Shown here in pieces: positions 8,701 to 16,583 of a DNA stretch of 64,000 bases. The translations under genes and the position numbers were made by a program. The notes below the pieces were generated by a model. It was not told the DNA's origin. It searched no databases and saw only the letters and a list, made by a program, of their open reading frames with translations. Source of the DNA: Pseudomonas knackmussii B13 (GTDB taxonomy: Bacteria > Pseudomonadota > Gammaproteobacteria > Pseudomonadales > Pseudomonadaceae); the NCBI RefSeq assembly GCF_000689415.1, contig NZ_HG322950.1, positions 4,905,501 to 4,969,500 on the forward strand, given 5' to 3'. Positions within the stretch are counted from its first letter, which is position 1, and the number at the start of each line of letters is the position of its first letter.

Positions 8701-8964
8701 TCAGCAGAGCAGGAAACCGGACTGCTCGACGTCATCCGGCGGGCCCGGCAAGGGCTGCGCGGCATTGTACGCTTCGATCAAGCCACGTGCGCGCTGCGCA
8801 TCGGCGTCTTCCACCCACAGGTGCAGCAACCCATGCATCGGCAATTCACCGATGCCGCCGAGCAGATGGCGCCCGCCCAGGTGGCAGGTGATGCCCTCGC
8901 TGGCGAGCACGCCGGAGAGCAACTCGGCTTCGGCCAGGTCGGCCGGTTCGTAGACGCGCTGCAT
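8701..8964 (-). CDS. DUF2007-domain small protein
   Basis: An 87-residue protein matching the DUF2007 (putative signal-transducing) pattern: MQRVYEPADLAEAELLSGVLASEG at the start, a central GGxGELP loop, then L-W-V-E-D-ADAQRARGLIEAY. Function is unknown for the family. The start ATG at 8964 overlaps the TGA stop of the upstream cysteine-rich gene (ATGA), so the two are translationally coupled. Confidence 0.75.
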   Translation of the reverse strand: MQRVYEPADLAEAELLSGVLASEGITCHLGGRHLLGGIGELPMHGLLHLWVEDADAQRARGLIEAYNAAQPLPGPPDDVEQSGFLLC

Positions 8965-9146
8965 CAATCGTCCTCCCGGTGAACCTCCAGCGACCACTGG
9001 ACGCCGTCGGTCTGCAACTGGAAGAGGATCGGCCGGCAGCACACCGGGCAATCCTCGTAGTACTGCTGGTCGCCGCCGGAGAGGTCTAGCACGGCCTCGG
9101 CCGGTTCGCCGCAGTATGGGCACGCATAGTCCTGAGTTTCGAGCAT
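8964..9146 (-). CDS. CPXCG-motif cysteine-rich small protein
   Basis: A 60-residue protein with two cysteine pairs, CPYCG at residues 9-13 and CPVCC near residue 33, characteristic of the CPXCG zinc-ribbon-like family. It probably binds one zinc ion. The acidic C-terminus and aromatic centre fit the family. The ATG at 9146 follows AGGGGAA. It is the first gene of a two-gene unit with the DUF2007 protein, overlapping by four bases. Confidence 0.8.
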   Translation of the reverse strand: MLETQDYACPYCGEPAEAVLDLSGGDQQYYEDCPVCCRPILFQLQTDGVQWSLEVHREDD

Positions 9147-9280
9147 CGCAGGTTCCCCTGTGACTTCCGTTATACTCCCGCGGTCTTTTTACCGGCCCCG
9201 CTCATGCGTGGGCCGGTCTTTCCGGGGGAAGAGCCCGCGCTAGAGCGGGCCACGCCAGTTACACCCATGAACAAGAGAGC

Positions 9281-10432
9281 ATGATGGGCGAGTTCGAAGC
9301 CATCCGACCGTATAACGACGCCGAAGTCCCGGCTGTGCTGCAACGCCTGCTGAGCGACGACGCCTTCCTCACCATTCTGGCGCGTTATCGCTATCCCCGC
9401 CTGTCCGGCCCCTTCGGCTGGCTGCTGCGACCGCTGATCGCCCACCGCCTGGCGCGCGAAGTCACCGGCATCCGCAGCGTGGACGACCTGCAGCACAAGT
9501 TCGAGCCCTACGTCGATCGCACCATCGAGCACGCCACCGACGGCGTCACCTACTCGGGTGTCGAGAACCTCAAGTCAGGCCGCGCCTACCTGTTCCTCGC
9601 CAACCATCGCGACATCGTGATGGACCCGGCGTTCTGCAACTACGCCATCTACCACGCCAAGCTGCCGACGCCGCGCATCGCCATCGGCGACAACCTGCTG
9701 CAGCGGCCCTTCGTCAGCGACCTGATGCGCCTGAACAAGAGCTTCATCGTGCACCGCTCGATCACCGGACGGCGCGAGAAGCTGGCGGCGTACAACAACC
9801 TGTCGGCGTACATCAACCACTCGATCCGCGTCGACGGCGAGTCGGTGTGGATCGCCCAGGCCGAGGGACGCGCCAAGGACGGTGACGACCGTACCGATTC
9901 GGCGATCCTCAAGATGTTCCACATGAGCCGCAAGGACGAACCCTTCGCCGAGGTCGTGCGCGAGCTGCACATCATTCCGGTGTCGATCAGCTACGAGTAC
10001 GACCCTTGCGACGCGGCCAAGGCTCGTGAGCTGTTCACCCGCGCCACCACCGGCGAATACCGCAAGGCGCCGGGGGAGGACGACGCGAGCATCGCGCAGG
10101 GCATCACCGGATATAAAGGCCGGGTGCACATCAACTTCGGCGACGAGGTGACCGGCGACTTCGCCGACGCCAAGCTGCTGGCCGCCGAACTCGACCGGCA
10201 GATCCTCGGCAACTACCGGCTGTTCCCGGTGCACTACCTGGCCTACGAGATGTCCGAGCAGCGCGATCCGGCGCTGGCCGTGCCAAGCGCCGAAAGCCTG
10301 TTCGGCGCCGCCGAACTGCAGGCCGCCCGTGCAGAGTGGCAACGGCGCCTGGCCGCCTGCCCGGAAGAGCATCGTCCCTACCTGGTCCTGCAGTACGCAA
10401 CTCCGGTGCTGAACCAGTACCGCCTGCGCTGA
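9281..10432 (+). CDS. PlsC-like glycerophospholipid acyltransferase
   Basis: A 383-residue protein of the lysophosphatidic-acid acyltransferase superfamily. An acyltransferase block I-like motif NHRDIVMDP occurs near residue 107, though its His-to-Asp spacing is five residues rather than the usual four (unless the nearer HRD is used). A block III-like segment WIAQAEGRAKDG is near residue 190. It may transfer acyl chains to a glycerol phosphate or related lipid at the inner membrane, but has no clear transmembrane helix. Two ATGs stand in tandem at 9281 and 9284. A GC-rich hairpin at 9191-9217 lies in the leader. Confidence 0.7.
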   Translation: MMGEFEAIRPYNDAEVPAVLQRLLSDDAFLTILARYRYPRLSGPFGWLLRPLIAHRLAREVTGIRSVDDLQHKFEPYVDRTIEHATDGVTYSGVENLKSGRAYLFLANHRDIVMDPAFCNYAIYHAKLPTPRIAIGDNLLQRPFVSDLMRLNKSFIVHRSITGRREKLAAYNNLSAYINHSIRVDGESVWIAQAEGRAKDGDDRTDSAILKMFHMSRKDEPFAEVVRELHIIPVSISYEYDPCDAAKARELFTRATTGEYRKAPGEDDASIAQGITGYKGRVHINFGDEVTGDFADAKLLAAELDRQILGNYRLFPVHYLAYEMSEQRDPALAVPSAESLFGAAELQAARAEWQRRLAACPEEHRPYLVLQYATPVLNQYRLR

Positions 10433-10456
10433 TCGGGTCAGCTTCGCGAAACGAAC

Positions 10457-10484
10457 AAAAAGGGCGCCCTCGGGCGCCCTTTTG
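10457..10484. terminator. Bidirectional intrinsic terminator
   Basis: Stem AAAAGGGCGCC/GGGCGCCCTTTT with a short loop, A-run on one side and T-run on the other, between the convergent acyltransferase gene and the small membrane protein gene. Confidence 0.88.
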
Positions 10485-10500
10485 CATCGCTTCGGTGCAC

Positions 10501-10788
10501 TCAGCCGCGCAGGTGGGTGCTGTAGCTGCTCAGCACGACCGCCCCGGCCAGGCAGGCGAAGCCGAAGTGATAGAAGAAACGGTTGATCCGCGCGGTCGCT
10601 GGATCGAGCTCGGCAGGCGCCGACGTCTCGGCCTCACCTTCGGTGACCAGGCGCGAAACTGCATGGCGCTCGCGGCGACGAGTGGCGAAAAGCAGCCAGG
10701 CACCGGCCAGGCAGAAGAACAGGGCCAGGTCGTTGACCACACGACCGGGATGGGCCTGGAGCAGATTCCAGAGCGCCTGCAGCGACAT
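10501..10788 (-). CDS. Small two-helix membrane protein, unknown
   Basis: A 95-residue protein with two hydrophobic segments, one near residues 20-37 (NDLALFFCLAGAWLLFA) and one near the C-terminus (FGFACLAGAVVLSSY), joined by a charged loop rich in Arg and Glu. I chose the ATG at 10788, preceded by TTGGAGGTTGTA, over an upstream start at 10881 that would add a non-membrane tail with atypical codons. I do not recognise a family. It is convergent with the acyltransferase gene and shares its terminator. Confidence 0.7.
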   Translation of the reverse strand: MSLQALWNLLQAHPGRVVNDLALFFCLAGAWLLFATRRRERHAVSRLVTEGEAETSAPAELDPATARINRFFYHFGFACLAGAVVLSSYSTHLRG

Positions 10789-11059
10789 TACAACCTCCAA
10801 GACTTCAGGACTGCACGCCTGAAGCTGAAACGCCGAGGCCGAGTTCTGCACGTAAGGCGACGAACCGCAGGGGTCCGTCACGGGACTGAAAAATTAGGCG
10901 GCGATTGTATCTGCACGCCATTGGCCGCAGCCAGCTCGGTCGTCTTATTCACGACGAACGTGTGCTTTATCGAGAAGGGTTCTAAGGGTTTCTCTCGACC
11001 TGGCACGTGACTGGCAAAACCCCTTTCGCCACCCCGATCCATTCCACGGAGATTCCGTC

Positions 11060-11269
11060 ATGCTCGAGATCGTTGCCCACGAAAGCGCCTACCTGATCGA
11101 ACACCTGGATGAAATCGAAGCCGTCGTCACCGAGCTTTCCTTCAACGTCCAGGACGACCACTGGCTGGTCTACACCCAGGCCTGCGGCCATGAACACCTG
11201 GACCTGCCGGAGGCCGACGAACGCCAACCGGCCTACGAGACCGACCCGTTCCACCAGGCCGCCGCCTGA
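11060..11269 (+). CDS. Small acidic conserved protein, unknown
   Basis: A 69-residue soluble protein, strongly acidic, with a core SFNVQDDHWLVYTQACGHEHLDL containing one Cys and three His close together, which could bind a metal. The ATG at 11060 follows CACGGAG. It stands alone with a strong terminator 17 bases after its stop, so it is a monocistronic unit. The 271 bases before it hold no other gene I can support and probably its promoter. Confidence 0.7.
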   Translation: MLEIVAHESAYLIEHLDEIEAVVTELSFNVQDDHWLVYTQACGHEHLDLPEADERQPAYETDPFHQAAA

Positions 11270-11285
11270 CGAATTCGCGCCCATG

Positions 11286-11314
11286 AAAAAGCCCGGCATC
11301 TGCCGGGCTTTTTC
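11286..11314. terminator. Bidirectional intrinsic terminator
   Basis: AAAAAGCCCGGCA-TC-TGCCGGGCTTTTT, a perfect stem with A and T tails, between the convergent small acidic gene and yajG. Confidence 0.92.
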
Positions 11315-11330
11315 GTTTGCGCCAAAAGAC

Positions 11331-11918
11331 TCAGCGCTGGTTCAGGGTCTGGCCGATGGTCGGGTCCTTGAACACGCGGTCGAGGGCGTCGCTCAGCACG
11401 TCGCTGACCAGCTTGGTGTTGGTCTGCTGGTTAGGCGCCATGCCGAAGCGCTGGTCGAGGGACGCGCCATAGCGGCCGGTATAGCGGTTGGAGCTGTTCT
11501 GCACGTCGACGCGGAAGGTCGCACCGATGGTGGCCTCGGTCACGTACAGGCCATCCTTGGGCGACTGGTACTTCAGCTCGGCCAGGGTCAGCGTCAGGGT
11601 CGGGGCGTTGTAGGCGTTCGGCGACGGGGTGAAGCCGAGCAGGCGCACGGCGGCTTCGGCCTGGGACTGCAGCTTGGGAATCACGTCCTGGCTGCGCACG
11701 GTGATCGAGCTGGTTTCCGAGTAGAGACCGCCGCGGGTCCCCAGTTCGGTGCTCTGACGACCATCGACGACTTTAACCACCACCGGCTGGCCCTGCCCCA
11801 CAGCCACGGGCTGGCCCCTGAACTGCGGATCCGGGTTCAGTTGCTGCGGGCTGAGGGCGCAACCGGACAAGGCGAGGGTGCCGGCGGCAAACAGGCTGAG
11901 CAACACACGCTGGAACAT
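11331..11918 (-). CDS. yajG: YajG-family lipoprotein
   Basis: A 195-residue predicted lipoprotein: signal peptide with lipobox LSGCA (Cys about residue 20), then a mature domain matching the YajG pattern with LNPDP, repeated V-V-D-R-Q-like strands and a C-terminal segment LVSDVLSDALDRVFKDP. E. coli YajG is an uncharacterised outer-membrane lipoprotein, so the name says little about role. The ATG at 11918 follows CCAGAGC. A terminator is shared with the convergent small gene downstream. Confidence 0.8.
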   Translation of the reverse strand: MFQRVLLSLFAAGTLALSGCALSPQQLNPDPQFRGQPVAVGQGQPVVVKVVDGRQSTELGTRGGLYSETSSITVRSQDVIPKLQSQAEAAVRLLGFTPSPNAYNAPTLTLTLAELKYQSPKDGLYVTEATIGATFRVDVQNSSNRYTGRYGASLDQRFGMAPNQQTNTKLVSDVLSDALDRVFKDPTIGQTLNQR

Positions 11919-12410
11919 GCTCTGGTCTCCATGGGTTGGACACGAAAGGCCGGGAGTATAGCGGCCGGAGAAGCGCGCTGATAGCGCTCAGGTACTTGGA
12001 CGCTGGCAACTTGCCCAGGGTTCCTCGGCACCTCGCAAGGCCCCGCCCGGCGACGAAATCAAGTGACCAGAACTAGGAAAAAAGTCTAACTGCGAAGGCA
12101 TTTTTTCCATTTCGTCGTTATAATCGCCCCCCGATTATAAGGACGCCTCCTGATCGGGTCCGCGCAGCACGCGGCGCCTCGCGCCCAACGCTGCCACACC
12201 CTCCTAGAGAGACGCCACTCGCGCCACGGCCACAGGCCGGGCGCCTTGTACCGTTCGTTGCGTTGAAGTTTCCGGCAAGGATTGCCGCGAGTCCCCTCCC
12301 GACCGAGACCGGACCCGCCCGCAGCGACGCCCTCCCCTTTGAGCTTCACGTCTCCATAAGAGCGTGATTTGAAGGTTTTTCACTACTTCACGAGAGTGTG
12401 GCGAGCAAGA
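11919..12410. other. Intergenic region before mqo, promoter region
   Basis: 492 bases without a supportable gene between the divergent yajG and mqo. An AT-rich patch near 12075-12145 contains TTATAATCG and GATTATAAGG, an imperfect inverted repeat around a C-run (TTATAATCG-CCCCC-CGATTATAA at 12117-12139), which looks like a promoter/operator. The remaining 200 bases up to mqo form a long GC-rich leader with no clear fold. Confidence 0.5.
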
Positions 12411-13895
12411 ATGGCGAACGAACACGAAGCTCTGGATGTGCTGCTGGTTGGCGCCGGCATCATGAGCGCGACCCTGGCGACCCTGCTGAAGGAAGTCGAT
12501 CCCTCGGCCCGACTCGAGATCGTCGAACTGCAGGAATCCGGAGCCATCGAAAGCTCCAACCCCTGGAACAACGCAGGTACCGGCCACGCCGGCCTCTGCG
12601 AGCTGAACTACACCCCGCAAGCCGCCGATGGTTCCATCGACATCAAGAAGGCAGTGCAGATCAACGCCCAGTTCGAGGTGTCCAAGCAGTTCTGGGCCTA
12701 CCTGGCGAGCACCGACGGCTTCGGCAATCCGCGCAACTTCATCAACCCGGTCCCGCACCTGAGTTTCGTGCGCGGCAAGGACGTTGACTTCCTGAAGAAG
12801 CGCTTCGAGAAGCTGAGCCAGCACCACGCCTTCGAGAAGATGGTCTACACCGAGGATCGCGCGCAGCTCGCCGAATGGGCGCCGCTGACCATCCCCGGCC
12901 GCCAGGCTGACGAGCAGATCGCCGCGACCCGCGTCGAGCACGGCACCGACGTCAATTTCGGCGCCCTGACCAACCAGCTGCTGGCCCGCCTGGCCAAGCA
13001 GTCAGACACCAAGGTCAGCTACTTCCAGAAAGTGGTCGGCCTGGAGCGTTCCGGCGACGACTGGCTGGTCGACGTGAAGAACACCCAGAACGGCCAATCG
13101 CGCAAGATCCGCGCGAAGTTCGTCTTCCTCGGCGCCGGTGGCGGCGCACTGCCGCTGCTGCAGATGTCCGGCATCCCCGAGAGCAAGGGCTTCGGCGGCT
13201 TCCCGGTGAGCGGCCAGTGGCTGCGTTGCGACAACCCCGAAGTGGTCAAGCAGCACCAGGCCAAGGTCTACAGCCAGGCCGAAGTGGGCGCCCCGCCGAT
13301 GTCCGTGCCGCACCTGGACACCCGCGTGGTCGACGGCAAGAAGTCCCTGCTGTTCGGCCCCTACGCCGGCTTCTCCACCAAGTTCCTGCGTCACGGTTCC
13401 TTCCTCGACCTGCCGCTCTCGGTGCGTGGTAGCAACCTGCTGCCGATGCTCGCCGTAGCCCGCGACAACATGGACCTGACCCGCTACCTGGTGCGCGAAG
13501 TCATGCAGTCCATGGACCAGCGCCTGGAAAGCCTGCGCAAGTTCTACCCGCTGGCGAATCCGGCCGACTGGCGCCTGGAAACCGCTGGCCAGCGCGTGCA
13601 GATCATCAAGAAGGACCCGAAGAAAGGCGGCATCCTGCAGTTCGGTACCGAACTGGTCGCCTCCGAGGACGGCAGCATCGCCGCCCTGCTAGGCGCTTCG
13701 CCGGGCGCCTCGGTGACCGTGTCGATCATGCTCGGCCTGCTCGAGCGCTGCTTCCCGGAGCAGTACAAGTCGGCCACCTGGAGCGCCAAGCTCAAGGAGA
13801 TCTTCCCGGCACGCGAGAAGCAGCTGGAAACCGATGCCTCGGCGTACCGCGAGATCAACGCCTACACCTGGCAGAAGCTGCAGCTGGACCAATAA
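12411..13895 (+). CDS. mqo: Malate:quinone oxidoreductase
   Basis: A 494-residue membrane-associated FAD enzyme that oxidises malate to oxaloacetate and passes electrons to quinone, replacing malate dehydrogenase in the TCA cycle. The N-terminal FAD motif LLVGAGIMSATLA and the NPWNNAGTGHAGLCELNYTP segment are hallmarks, as is FVFLGAGGGALPLLQ further on. I place the start at ATG 12411. An in-frame TTG at 12369 would add 14 residues (total 508, near the length I recall for P. aeruginosa MqoB), but its codons look non-coding. A terminator follows the stop. Confidence 0.92.
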   Translation: MANEHEALDVLLVGAGIMSATLATLLKEVDPSARLEIVELQESGAIESSNPWNNAGTGHAGLCELNYTPQAADGSIDIKKAVQINAQFEVSKQFWAYLASTDGFGNPRNFINPVPHLSFVRGKDVDFLKKRFEKLSQHHAFEKMVYTEDRAQLAEWAPLTIPGRQADEQIAATRVEHGTDVNFGALTNQLLARLAKQSDTKVSYFQKVVGLERSGDDWLVDVKNTQNGQSRKIRAKFVFLGAGGGALPLLQMSGIPESKGFGGFPVSGQWLRCDNPEVVKQHQAKVYSQAEVGAPPMSVPHLDTRVVDGKKSLLFGPYAGFSTKFLRHGSFLDLPLSVRGSNLLPMLAVARDNMDLTRYLVREVMQSMDQRLESLRKFYPLANPADWRLETAGQRVQIIKKDPKKGGILQFGTELVASEDGSIAALLGASPGASVTVSIMLGLLERCFPEQYKSATWSAKLKEIFPAREKQLETDASAYREINAYTWQKLQLDQ

Positions 13896-13909
13896 GTCCA
13901 CCGCAGTGC

Positions 13910-13937
13910 AAAAGGCCCGCCTTCCGGCGGGCCTTTT
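13910..13937. terminator. Bidirectional intrinsic terminator
   Basis: AAAAGGCCCGCC-TTCC-GGCGGGCCTTTT, between convergent mqo and the VOC gene. Confidence 0.9.
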
Positions 13938-13941
13938 CATT

Positions 13942-14343
13942 TCAGCGGCAACTGATCATCCAACCGACGCCGAAGCGGTCGTGCAGCATGCCGAAACGCT
14001 GCGCCCAGAAAGTCTTCTCCAGCGGCATGTCGATGCGCCCTTCCTCGGCCAGCGCGGCGAAGGCCTTTTCCGCGGCGAGCACGCTGTGCAGGGCCAGGTG
14101 CAGGGAGAAGCCGGCCAACCGTGCCTCATGCTCGCCACGCCCATCGGACATCAACACCTCGCTCTGGCCGATCTGCAGGCTGGCGTGCATGACCTTCTCG
14201 CACCAACCATCGGGCACCTGCGTCGGCCCGGGCGCTTCTTCATAACGCATAAGCGCGTTGAGCTGCGCGCCCAGTGCTTGCTGGTAGAAAGCGATGGCTT
14301 CGTCGCACTGGCCGTGGAAGAACAGATAGGGTTGTACATGCAT
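13942..14343 (-). CDS. VOC-family (PhnB-like) protein
   Basis: A 133-residue vicinal-oxygen-chelate fold protein of the PhnB-like subgroup: starts MHVQPYLFFHGQCDEAIAFYQ, has the central ASLQIGQSEVLMSDG strand and ends with FGMLHDRFGVGWMIS. The conserved W-x-x-x-F-G...D-x-F-G-x-x-W pattern is clear. Such small proteins often bind metals or act in resistance or isomerisation, but no substrate is known for this subgroup. The ATG at 14343 follows AGGACGCAGCCC. It shares a terminator with mqo. Confidence 0.75.
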   Translation of the reverse strand: MHVQPYLFFHGQCDEAIAFYQQALGAQLNALMRYEEAPGPTQVPDGWCEKVMHASLQIGQSEVLMSDGRGEHEARLAGFSLHLALHSVLAAEKAFAALAEEGRIDMPLEKTFWAQRFGMLHDRFGVGWMISCR

Positions 14344-14402
14344 GGGCTGCGTCCTCGCCTTGTCGTTGTTCTTCCCTGAAGTCTAGGCGGGGTCGAGGGT
14401 TC

Positions 14403-14451
14403 TGTAGGAGCGGGCCATGCCCGCGATTCGCGCCCATTGGGCGCTCCTACA
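14403..14451. repeat. REP palindrome (GTAGGAGCG family)
   Basis: TGTAGGAGCGGGCCATGCCCGCG followed by the inverted right arm GGGCGCTCCTACA. It lies upstream of the VOC gene and downstream of the PA4642-family gene, both on the minus strand. Confidence 0.85.
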
Positions 14452-14465
14452 GGACAGCAGAAACG

Positions 14466-14492
14466 AAAAAGCCCGCTCTAGGCGGGCTTCTT
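14466..14492 (-). terminator. Intrinsic terminator after the PA4642-family gene
   Basis: AAGCCCGC-CTAG-GCGGGCTT type stem; on the minus strand it ends in a T-run, 14 bases after the stop of the gene at 14507-14794. Confidence 0.85.
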
Positions 14493-14506
14493 CACAGCGC
14501 AAGCGA

Positions 14507-14794
14507 TCAGCCGCGGGCAGCCTTGATCACCTCGATGTACGGTTCGGCCAGGCGCTGGTCCTGGATCAGGGCGACGAAGTCCTGGCCGTGGGCATCCTTG
14601 GCGCCGAGGTCGTAACCCGCCTCGACGAAGAACTTCACGAAACGCTCGAAGTCGTCGATGCGCAGACCGCGATAAGCCTTGATCAGCTTGTGCAGCGACG
14701 GCGGGGTGTCATCGGCCGGCTCGACCTCGAGGAACAGCTTGATCGACTCGTCGCCGATCTCTTCGCCAATCACCTGCTTCTTGTCTTTACGCAT
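14507..14794 (-). CDS. PA4642-family conserved protein
   Basis: A 95-residue soluble protein recognisable as the small family named after P. aeruginosa PA4642: basic start MRKDKKQVIGEE, then a mostly helical body with LHKLIKAYRGLRIDDFERFVKFFVEAGYD. That last part resembles an ankyrin-like helix pair (AGYDLGAKDAHGQDF). No catalytic motif is visible and the function is unknown. The ATG at 14794 follows GAGAGAACGAGCG. It is transcribed alone to its own terminator. Confidence 0.78.
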   Translation of the reverse strand: MRKDKKQVIGEEIGDESIKLFLEVEPADDTPPSLHKLIKAYRGLRIDDFERFVKFFVEAGYDLGAKDAHGQDFVALIQDQRLAEPYIEVIKAARG

Positions 14795-14874
14795 CGCTCG
14801 TTCTCTCTACGGCATCTGTCGACGGCCCGGCCGTCACGAAAGGCGGGCAGTGTAACCCCGCGGCGGGCGCCGGC

Positions 14875-15360
14875 TCAACGCACGCGCACGGCGCCGCTGT
14901 GCAGGTCGGCCCAGATGTGGCCGTTGGGGTAGCTGAGGAACTGGCAGTAAACCGGACCGTGGCGCAGCAGGTCGAGCAGCTGCGGATAGGCTGCGGCCGG
15001 GTAAGACAGGCTGAGGGTACGGCTGTCGGCGTCGTAGCTGGGCTTCTTCAGGCTCTTGCCCTCGCTGTCGAAGCTGATCAGCACCTGGGTGACGTCGCCG
15101 CCCTTGTTCATCGCCTTGCCCTTCAGGCGCAGGAGCGCCGGGGTGGTGATCGGAATCGGCTGTTGGTTCGACTGCCGCTGGTTGCCCAGGACCACGCTGT
15201 ACTCGGTGACCTGCAGCAGTTGCTGCTGGTCCGGCTTGCCGACGCGCACGCCGTTGTCGTCCGGCGGCAGGAATTGCGCATGAGCCACAGCCGGTTCGGC
15301 GGCGAACAGCGGCCCGGACAGCGCCAGGCCGAAAGCGAAAAGCAGGTTACGCAGGACCAT
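14875..15360 (-). CDS. Exported protein, unknown function
   Basis: A 161-residue protein with a typical Sec signal peptide (RNLLFAFGLALSGPLFAAEP, cleavage likely after AAA-type site near residue 19). The mature part is beta-rich with no motif I can name; YPNGHIWADLHSGAVRVR at the end is its most distinctive part. The ATG at 15360 was chosen because it begins the signal peptide and follows CGGGGGTCGAG; a longer in-frame form from 15480 would bury it. It is divergent from the LysR gene across 140 bases. Confidence 0.72.
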   Translation of the reverse strand: MVLRNLLFAFGLALSGPLFAAEPAVAHAQFLPPDDNGVRVGKPDQQQLLQVTEYSVVLGNQRQSNQQPIPITTPALLRLKGKAMNKGGDVTQVLISFDSEGKSLKKPSYDADSRTLSLSYPAAAYPQLLDLLRHGPVYCQFLSYPNGHIWADLHSGAVRVR

Positions 15361-15500
15361 CTCGACCCCCGGGAAAAAATCGTCCGGCACTCTAGCATGC
15401 GTTCCGGCACGCTCCCATGGGCCTTGGTCGCAGGCGGACGCATTGATAGGATTCGATGTATCACAACACACGCATTCCAACGGACGGATACGGGAGCCCC

Positions 15501-16415
15501 ATGCTGCACAACGTCTCCGACCTCGACCTACGCCTGCTGCGCATCTTCGCCACCGTGGTGCGCTGCGGCGGCTTCTCCGCCGCGCAAAGCGAGCTGGGCA
15601 TGGGCCAGTCGACCATCAGCACGCATATCGCCAGCCTCGAAACACGCTTGGGTTACCGCCTGTGCGAACGCGGCAAGAGCGGCTTCCGCCTGACCGAAAA
15701 GGGCCGCCGGGTGTTGGACCACAGCCAGGTGCTGTTCAGTGCGCTGGGAGATTTCCGCGACCAGGTGCAATCACTGGCCGGACGCCTGGTCGGCGAGCTG
15801 AGCATCGGCCTGGCCGACAACATCGCCACCCTGCCCGAGGCGCGCATCCACGAGGCGCTGGCGCGCTTCTGCGCACGCGATCAGGACGTGCGCCTGCACC
15901 TGTCGATAGGTTCATCCACGGAATTGGAGCGGCAGATGCTCGGCGGCGAGCTGAACCTGGCCGTCGCCTGCTTCAGCCGGCAGTTGCCGAACCTGCGCTA
16001 CCAGCCGCTCTACAGCGAACGCGTGGCGGTGTTCTGCGGCCAGAGCCATCCGCTGTTCGACCGCGAAGAGCTAACCCAAGCCGACCTGGAAGCCTGCGCC
16101 TGGGTGCAATACGGCTACGCCCAGGCGGACGTGCAATTGCCGGCCGACCCAAGGCGCAGCACGGCGCTGGCCAGCAACATGGAAGCGGTGATTCATGCGG
16201 TGCGCGCCGGCACCCATCTGGGCTATCTGCCGACGCACTATGCGCAGCGCTGGGTCGAGCAGGGCGCAATGCGCACGCTGCTGGCCGACCAGCTTGGCTA
16301 CGGCATCAGCCACAGCCTGGTGGTGCGTGACGACATGGGCCATAACCAGGCTTTACAGGCGTTGGCTGAAGATCTTTGTGCCGTGCATGGGGCACCGCTG
16401 CCGGAGAGAACGTAG
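15501..16415 (+). CDS. LysR-family transcriptional regulator
   Basis: A 304-residue regulator. The winged helix-turn-helix covers residues 5-65 (FSAAQSELGMGQSTISTHIASLETRLGYRLCER), followed by the linker helix and a two-lobed ligand-binding domain from about residue 92. I chose ATG 15501 with GGGAG five bases before it over an upstream ATG at 15456. Its TAG stop codon is part of a REP element (the TAG of CGTAGGAGCG), so the last residue or two may differ from relatives. The target may be the divergent exported-protein gene or the convergent aldehyde dehydrogenase; neither is shown. Confidence 0.85.
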   Translation: MLHNVSDLDLRLLRIFATVVRCGGFSAAQSELGMGQSTISTHIASLETRLGYRLCERGKSGFRLTEKGRRVLDHSQVLFSALGDFRDQVQSLAGRLVGELSIGLADNIATLPEARIHEALARFCARDQDVRLHLSIGSSTELERQMLGGELNLAVACFSRQLPNLRYQPLYSERVAVFCGQSHPLFDREELTQADLEACAWVQYGYAQADVQLPADPRRSTALASNMEAVIHAVRAGTHLGYLPTHYAQRWVEQGAMRTLLADQLGYGISHSLVVRDDMGHNQALQALAEDLCAVHGAPLPERT

Positions 16416-16553
16416 GAGCGGATTTATCCGCGATAGCTCGTGCCATCGCGGACAGAGTCCGCTCCTACGTGCTTCTTGGGTCCCCGCATTCGCGGGGAAG
16501 ACGCAAGAGAAGACGAATCTTGATCCCGTCACTCCCGCGAACGCGGGAGCCCA
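16411..16553. repeat. REP pair plus two GCGGGGA-type palindromes
   Basis: 16411-16469 carries CGTAGGAGCGGATTTATCCGCG and the inverted arm GACAGAGTCCGCTCCTACG. Two palindromes of the second repeat type follow: TCCCCGCATTCGCGGGGA at 16481-16498 and ACTCCCGCGAACGCGGGAG at 16531-16549. The block fills the space between the convergent LysR and aldehyde dehydrogenase genes. Confidence 0.85.
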
Positions 16554-16583
16554 AAAGACAGTTGCTCCTACAAGTACAGAGCC

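Noticed and set aside
9191..9217. A terminator in the acyltransferase leader
   Set aside because: The hairpin lacks a T-run directly after the stem and lies before, not after, a gene on that strand.
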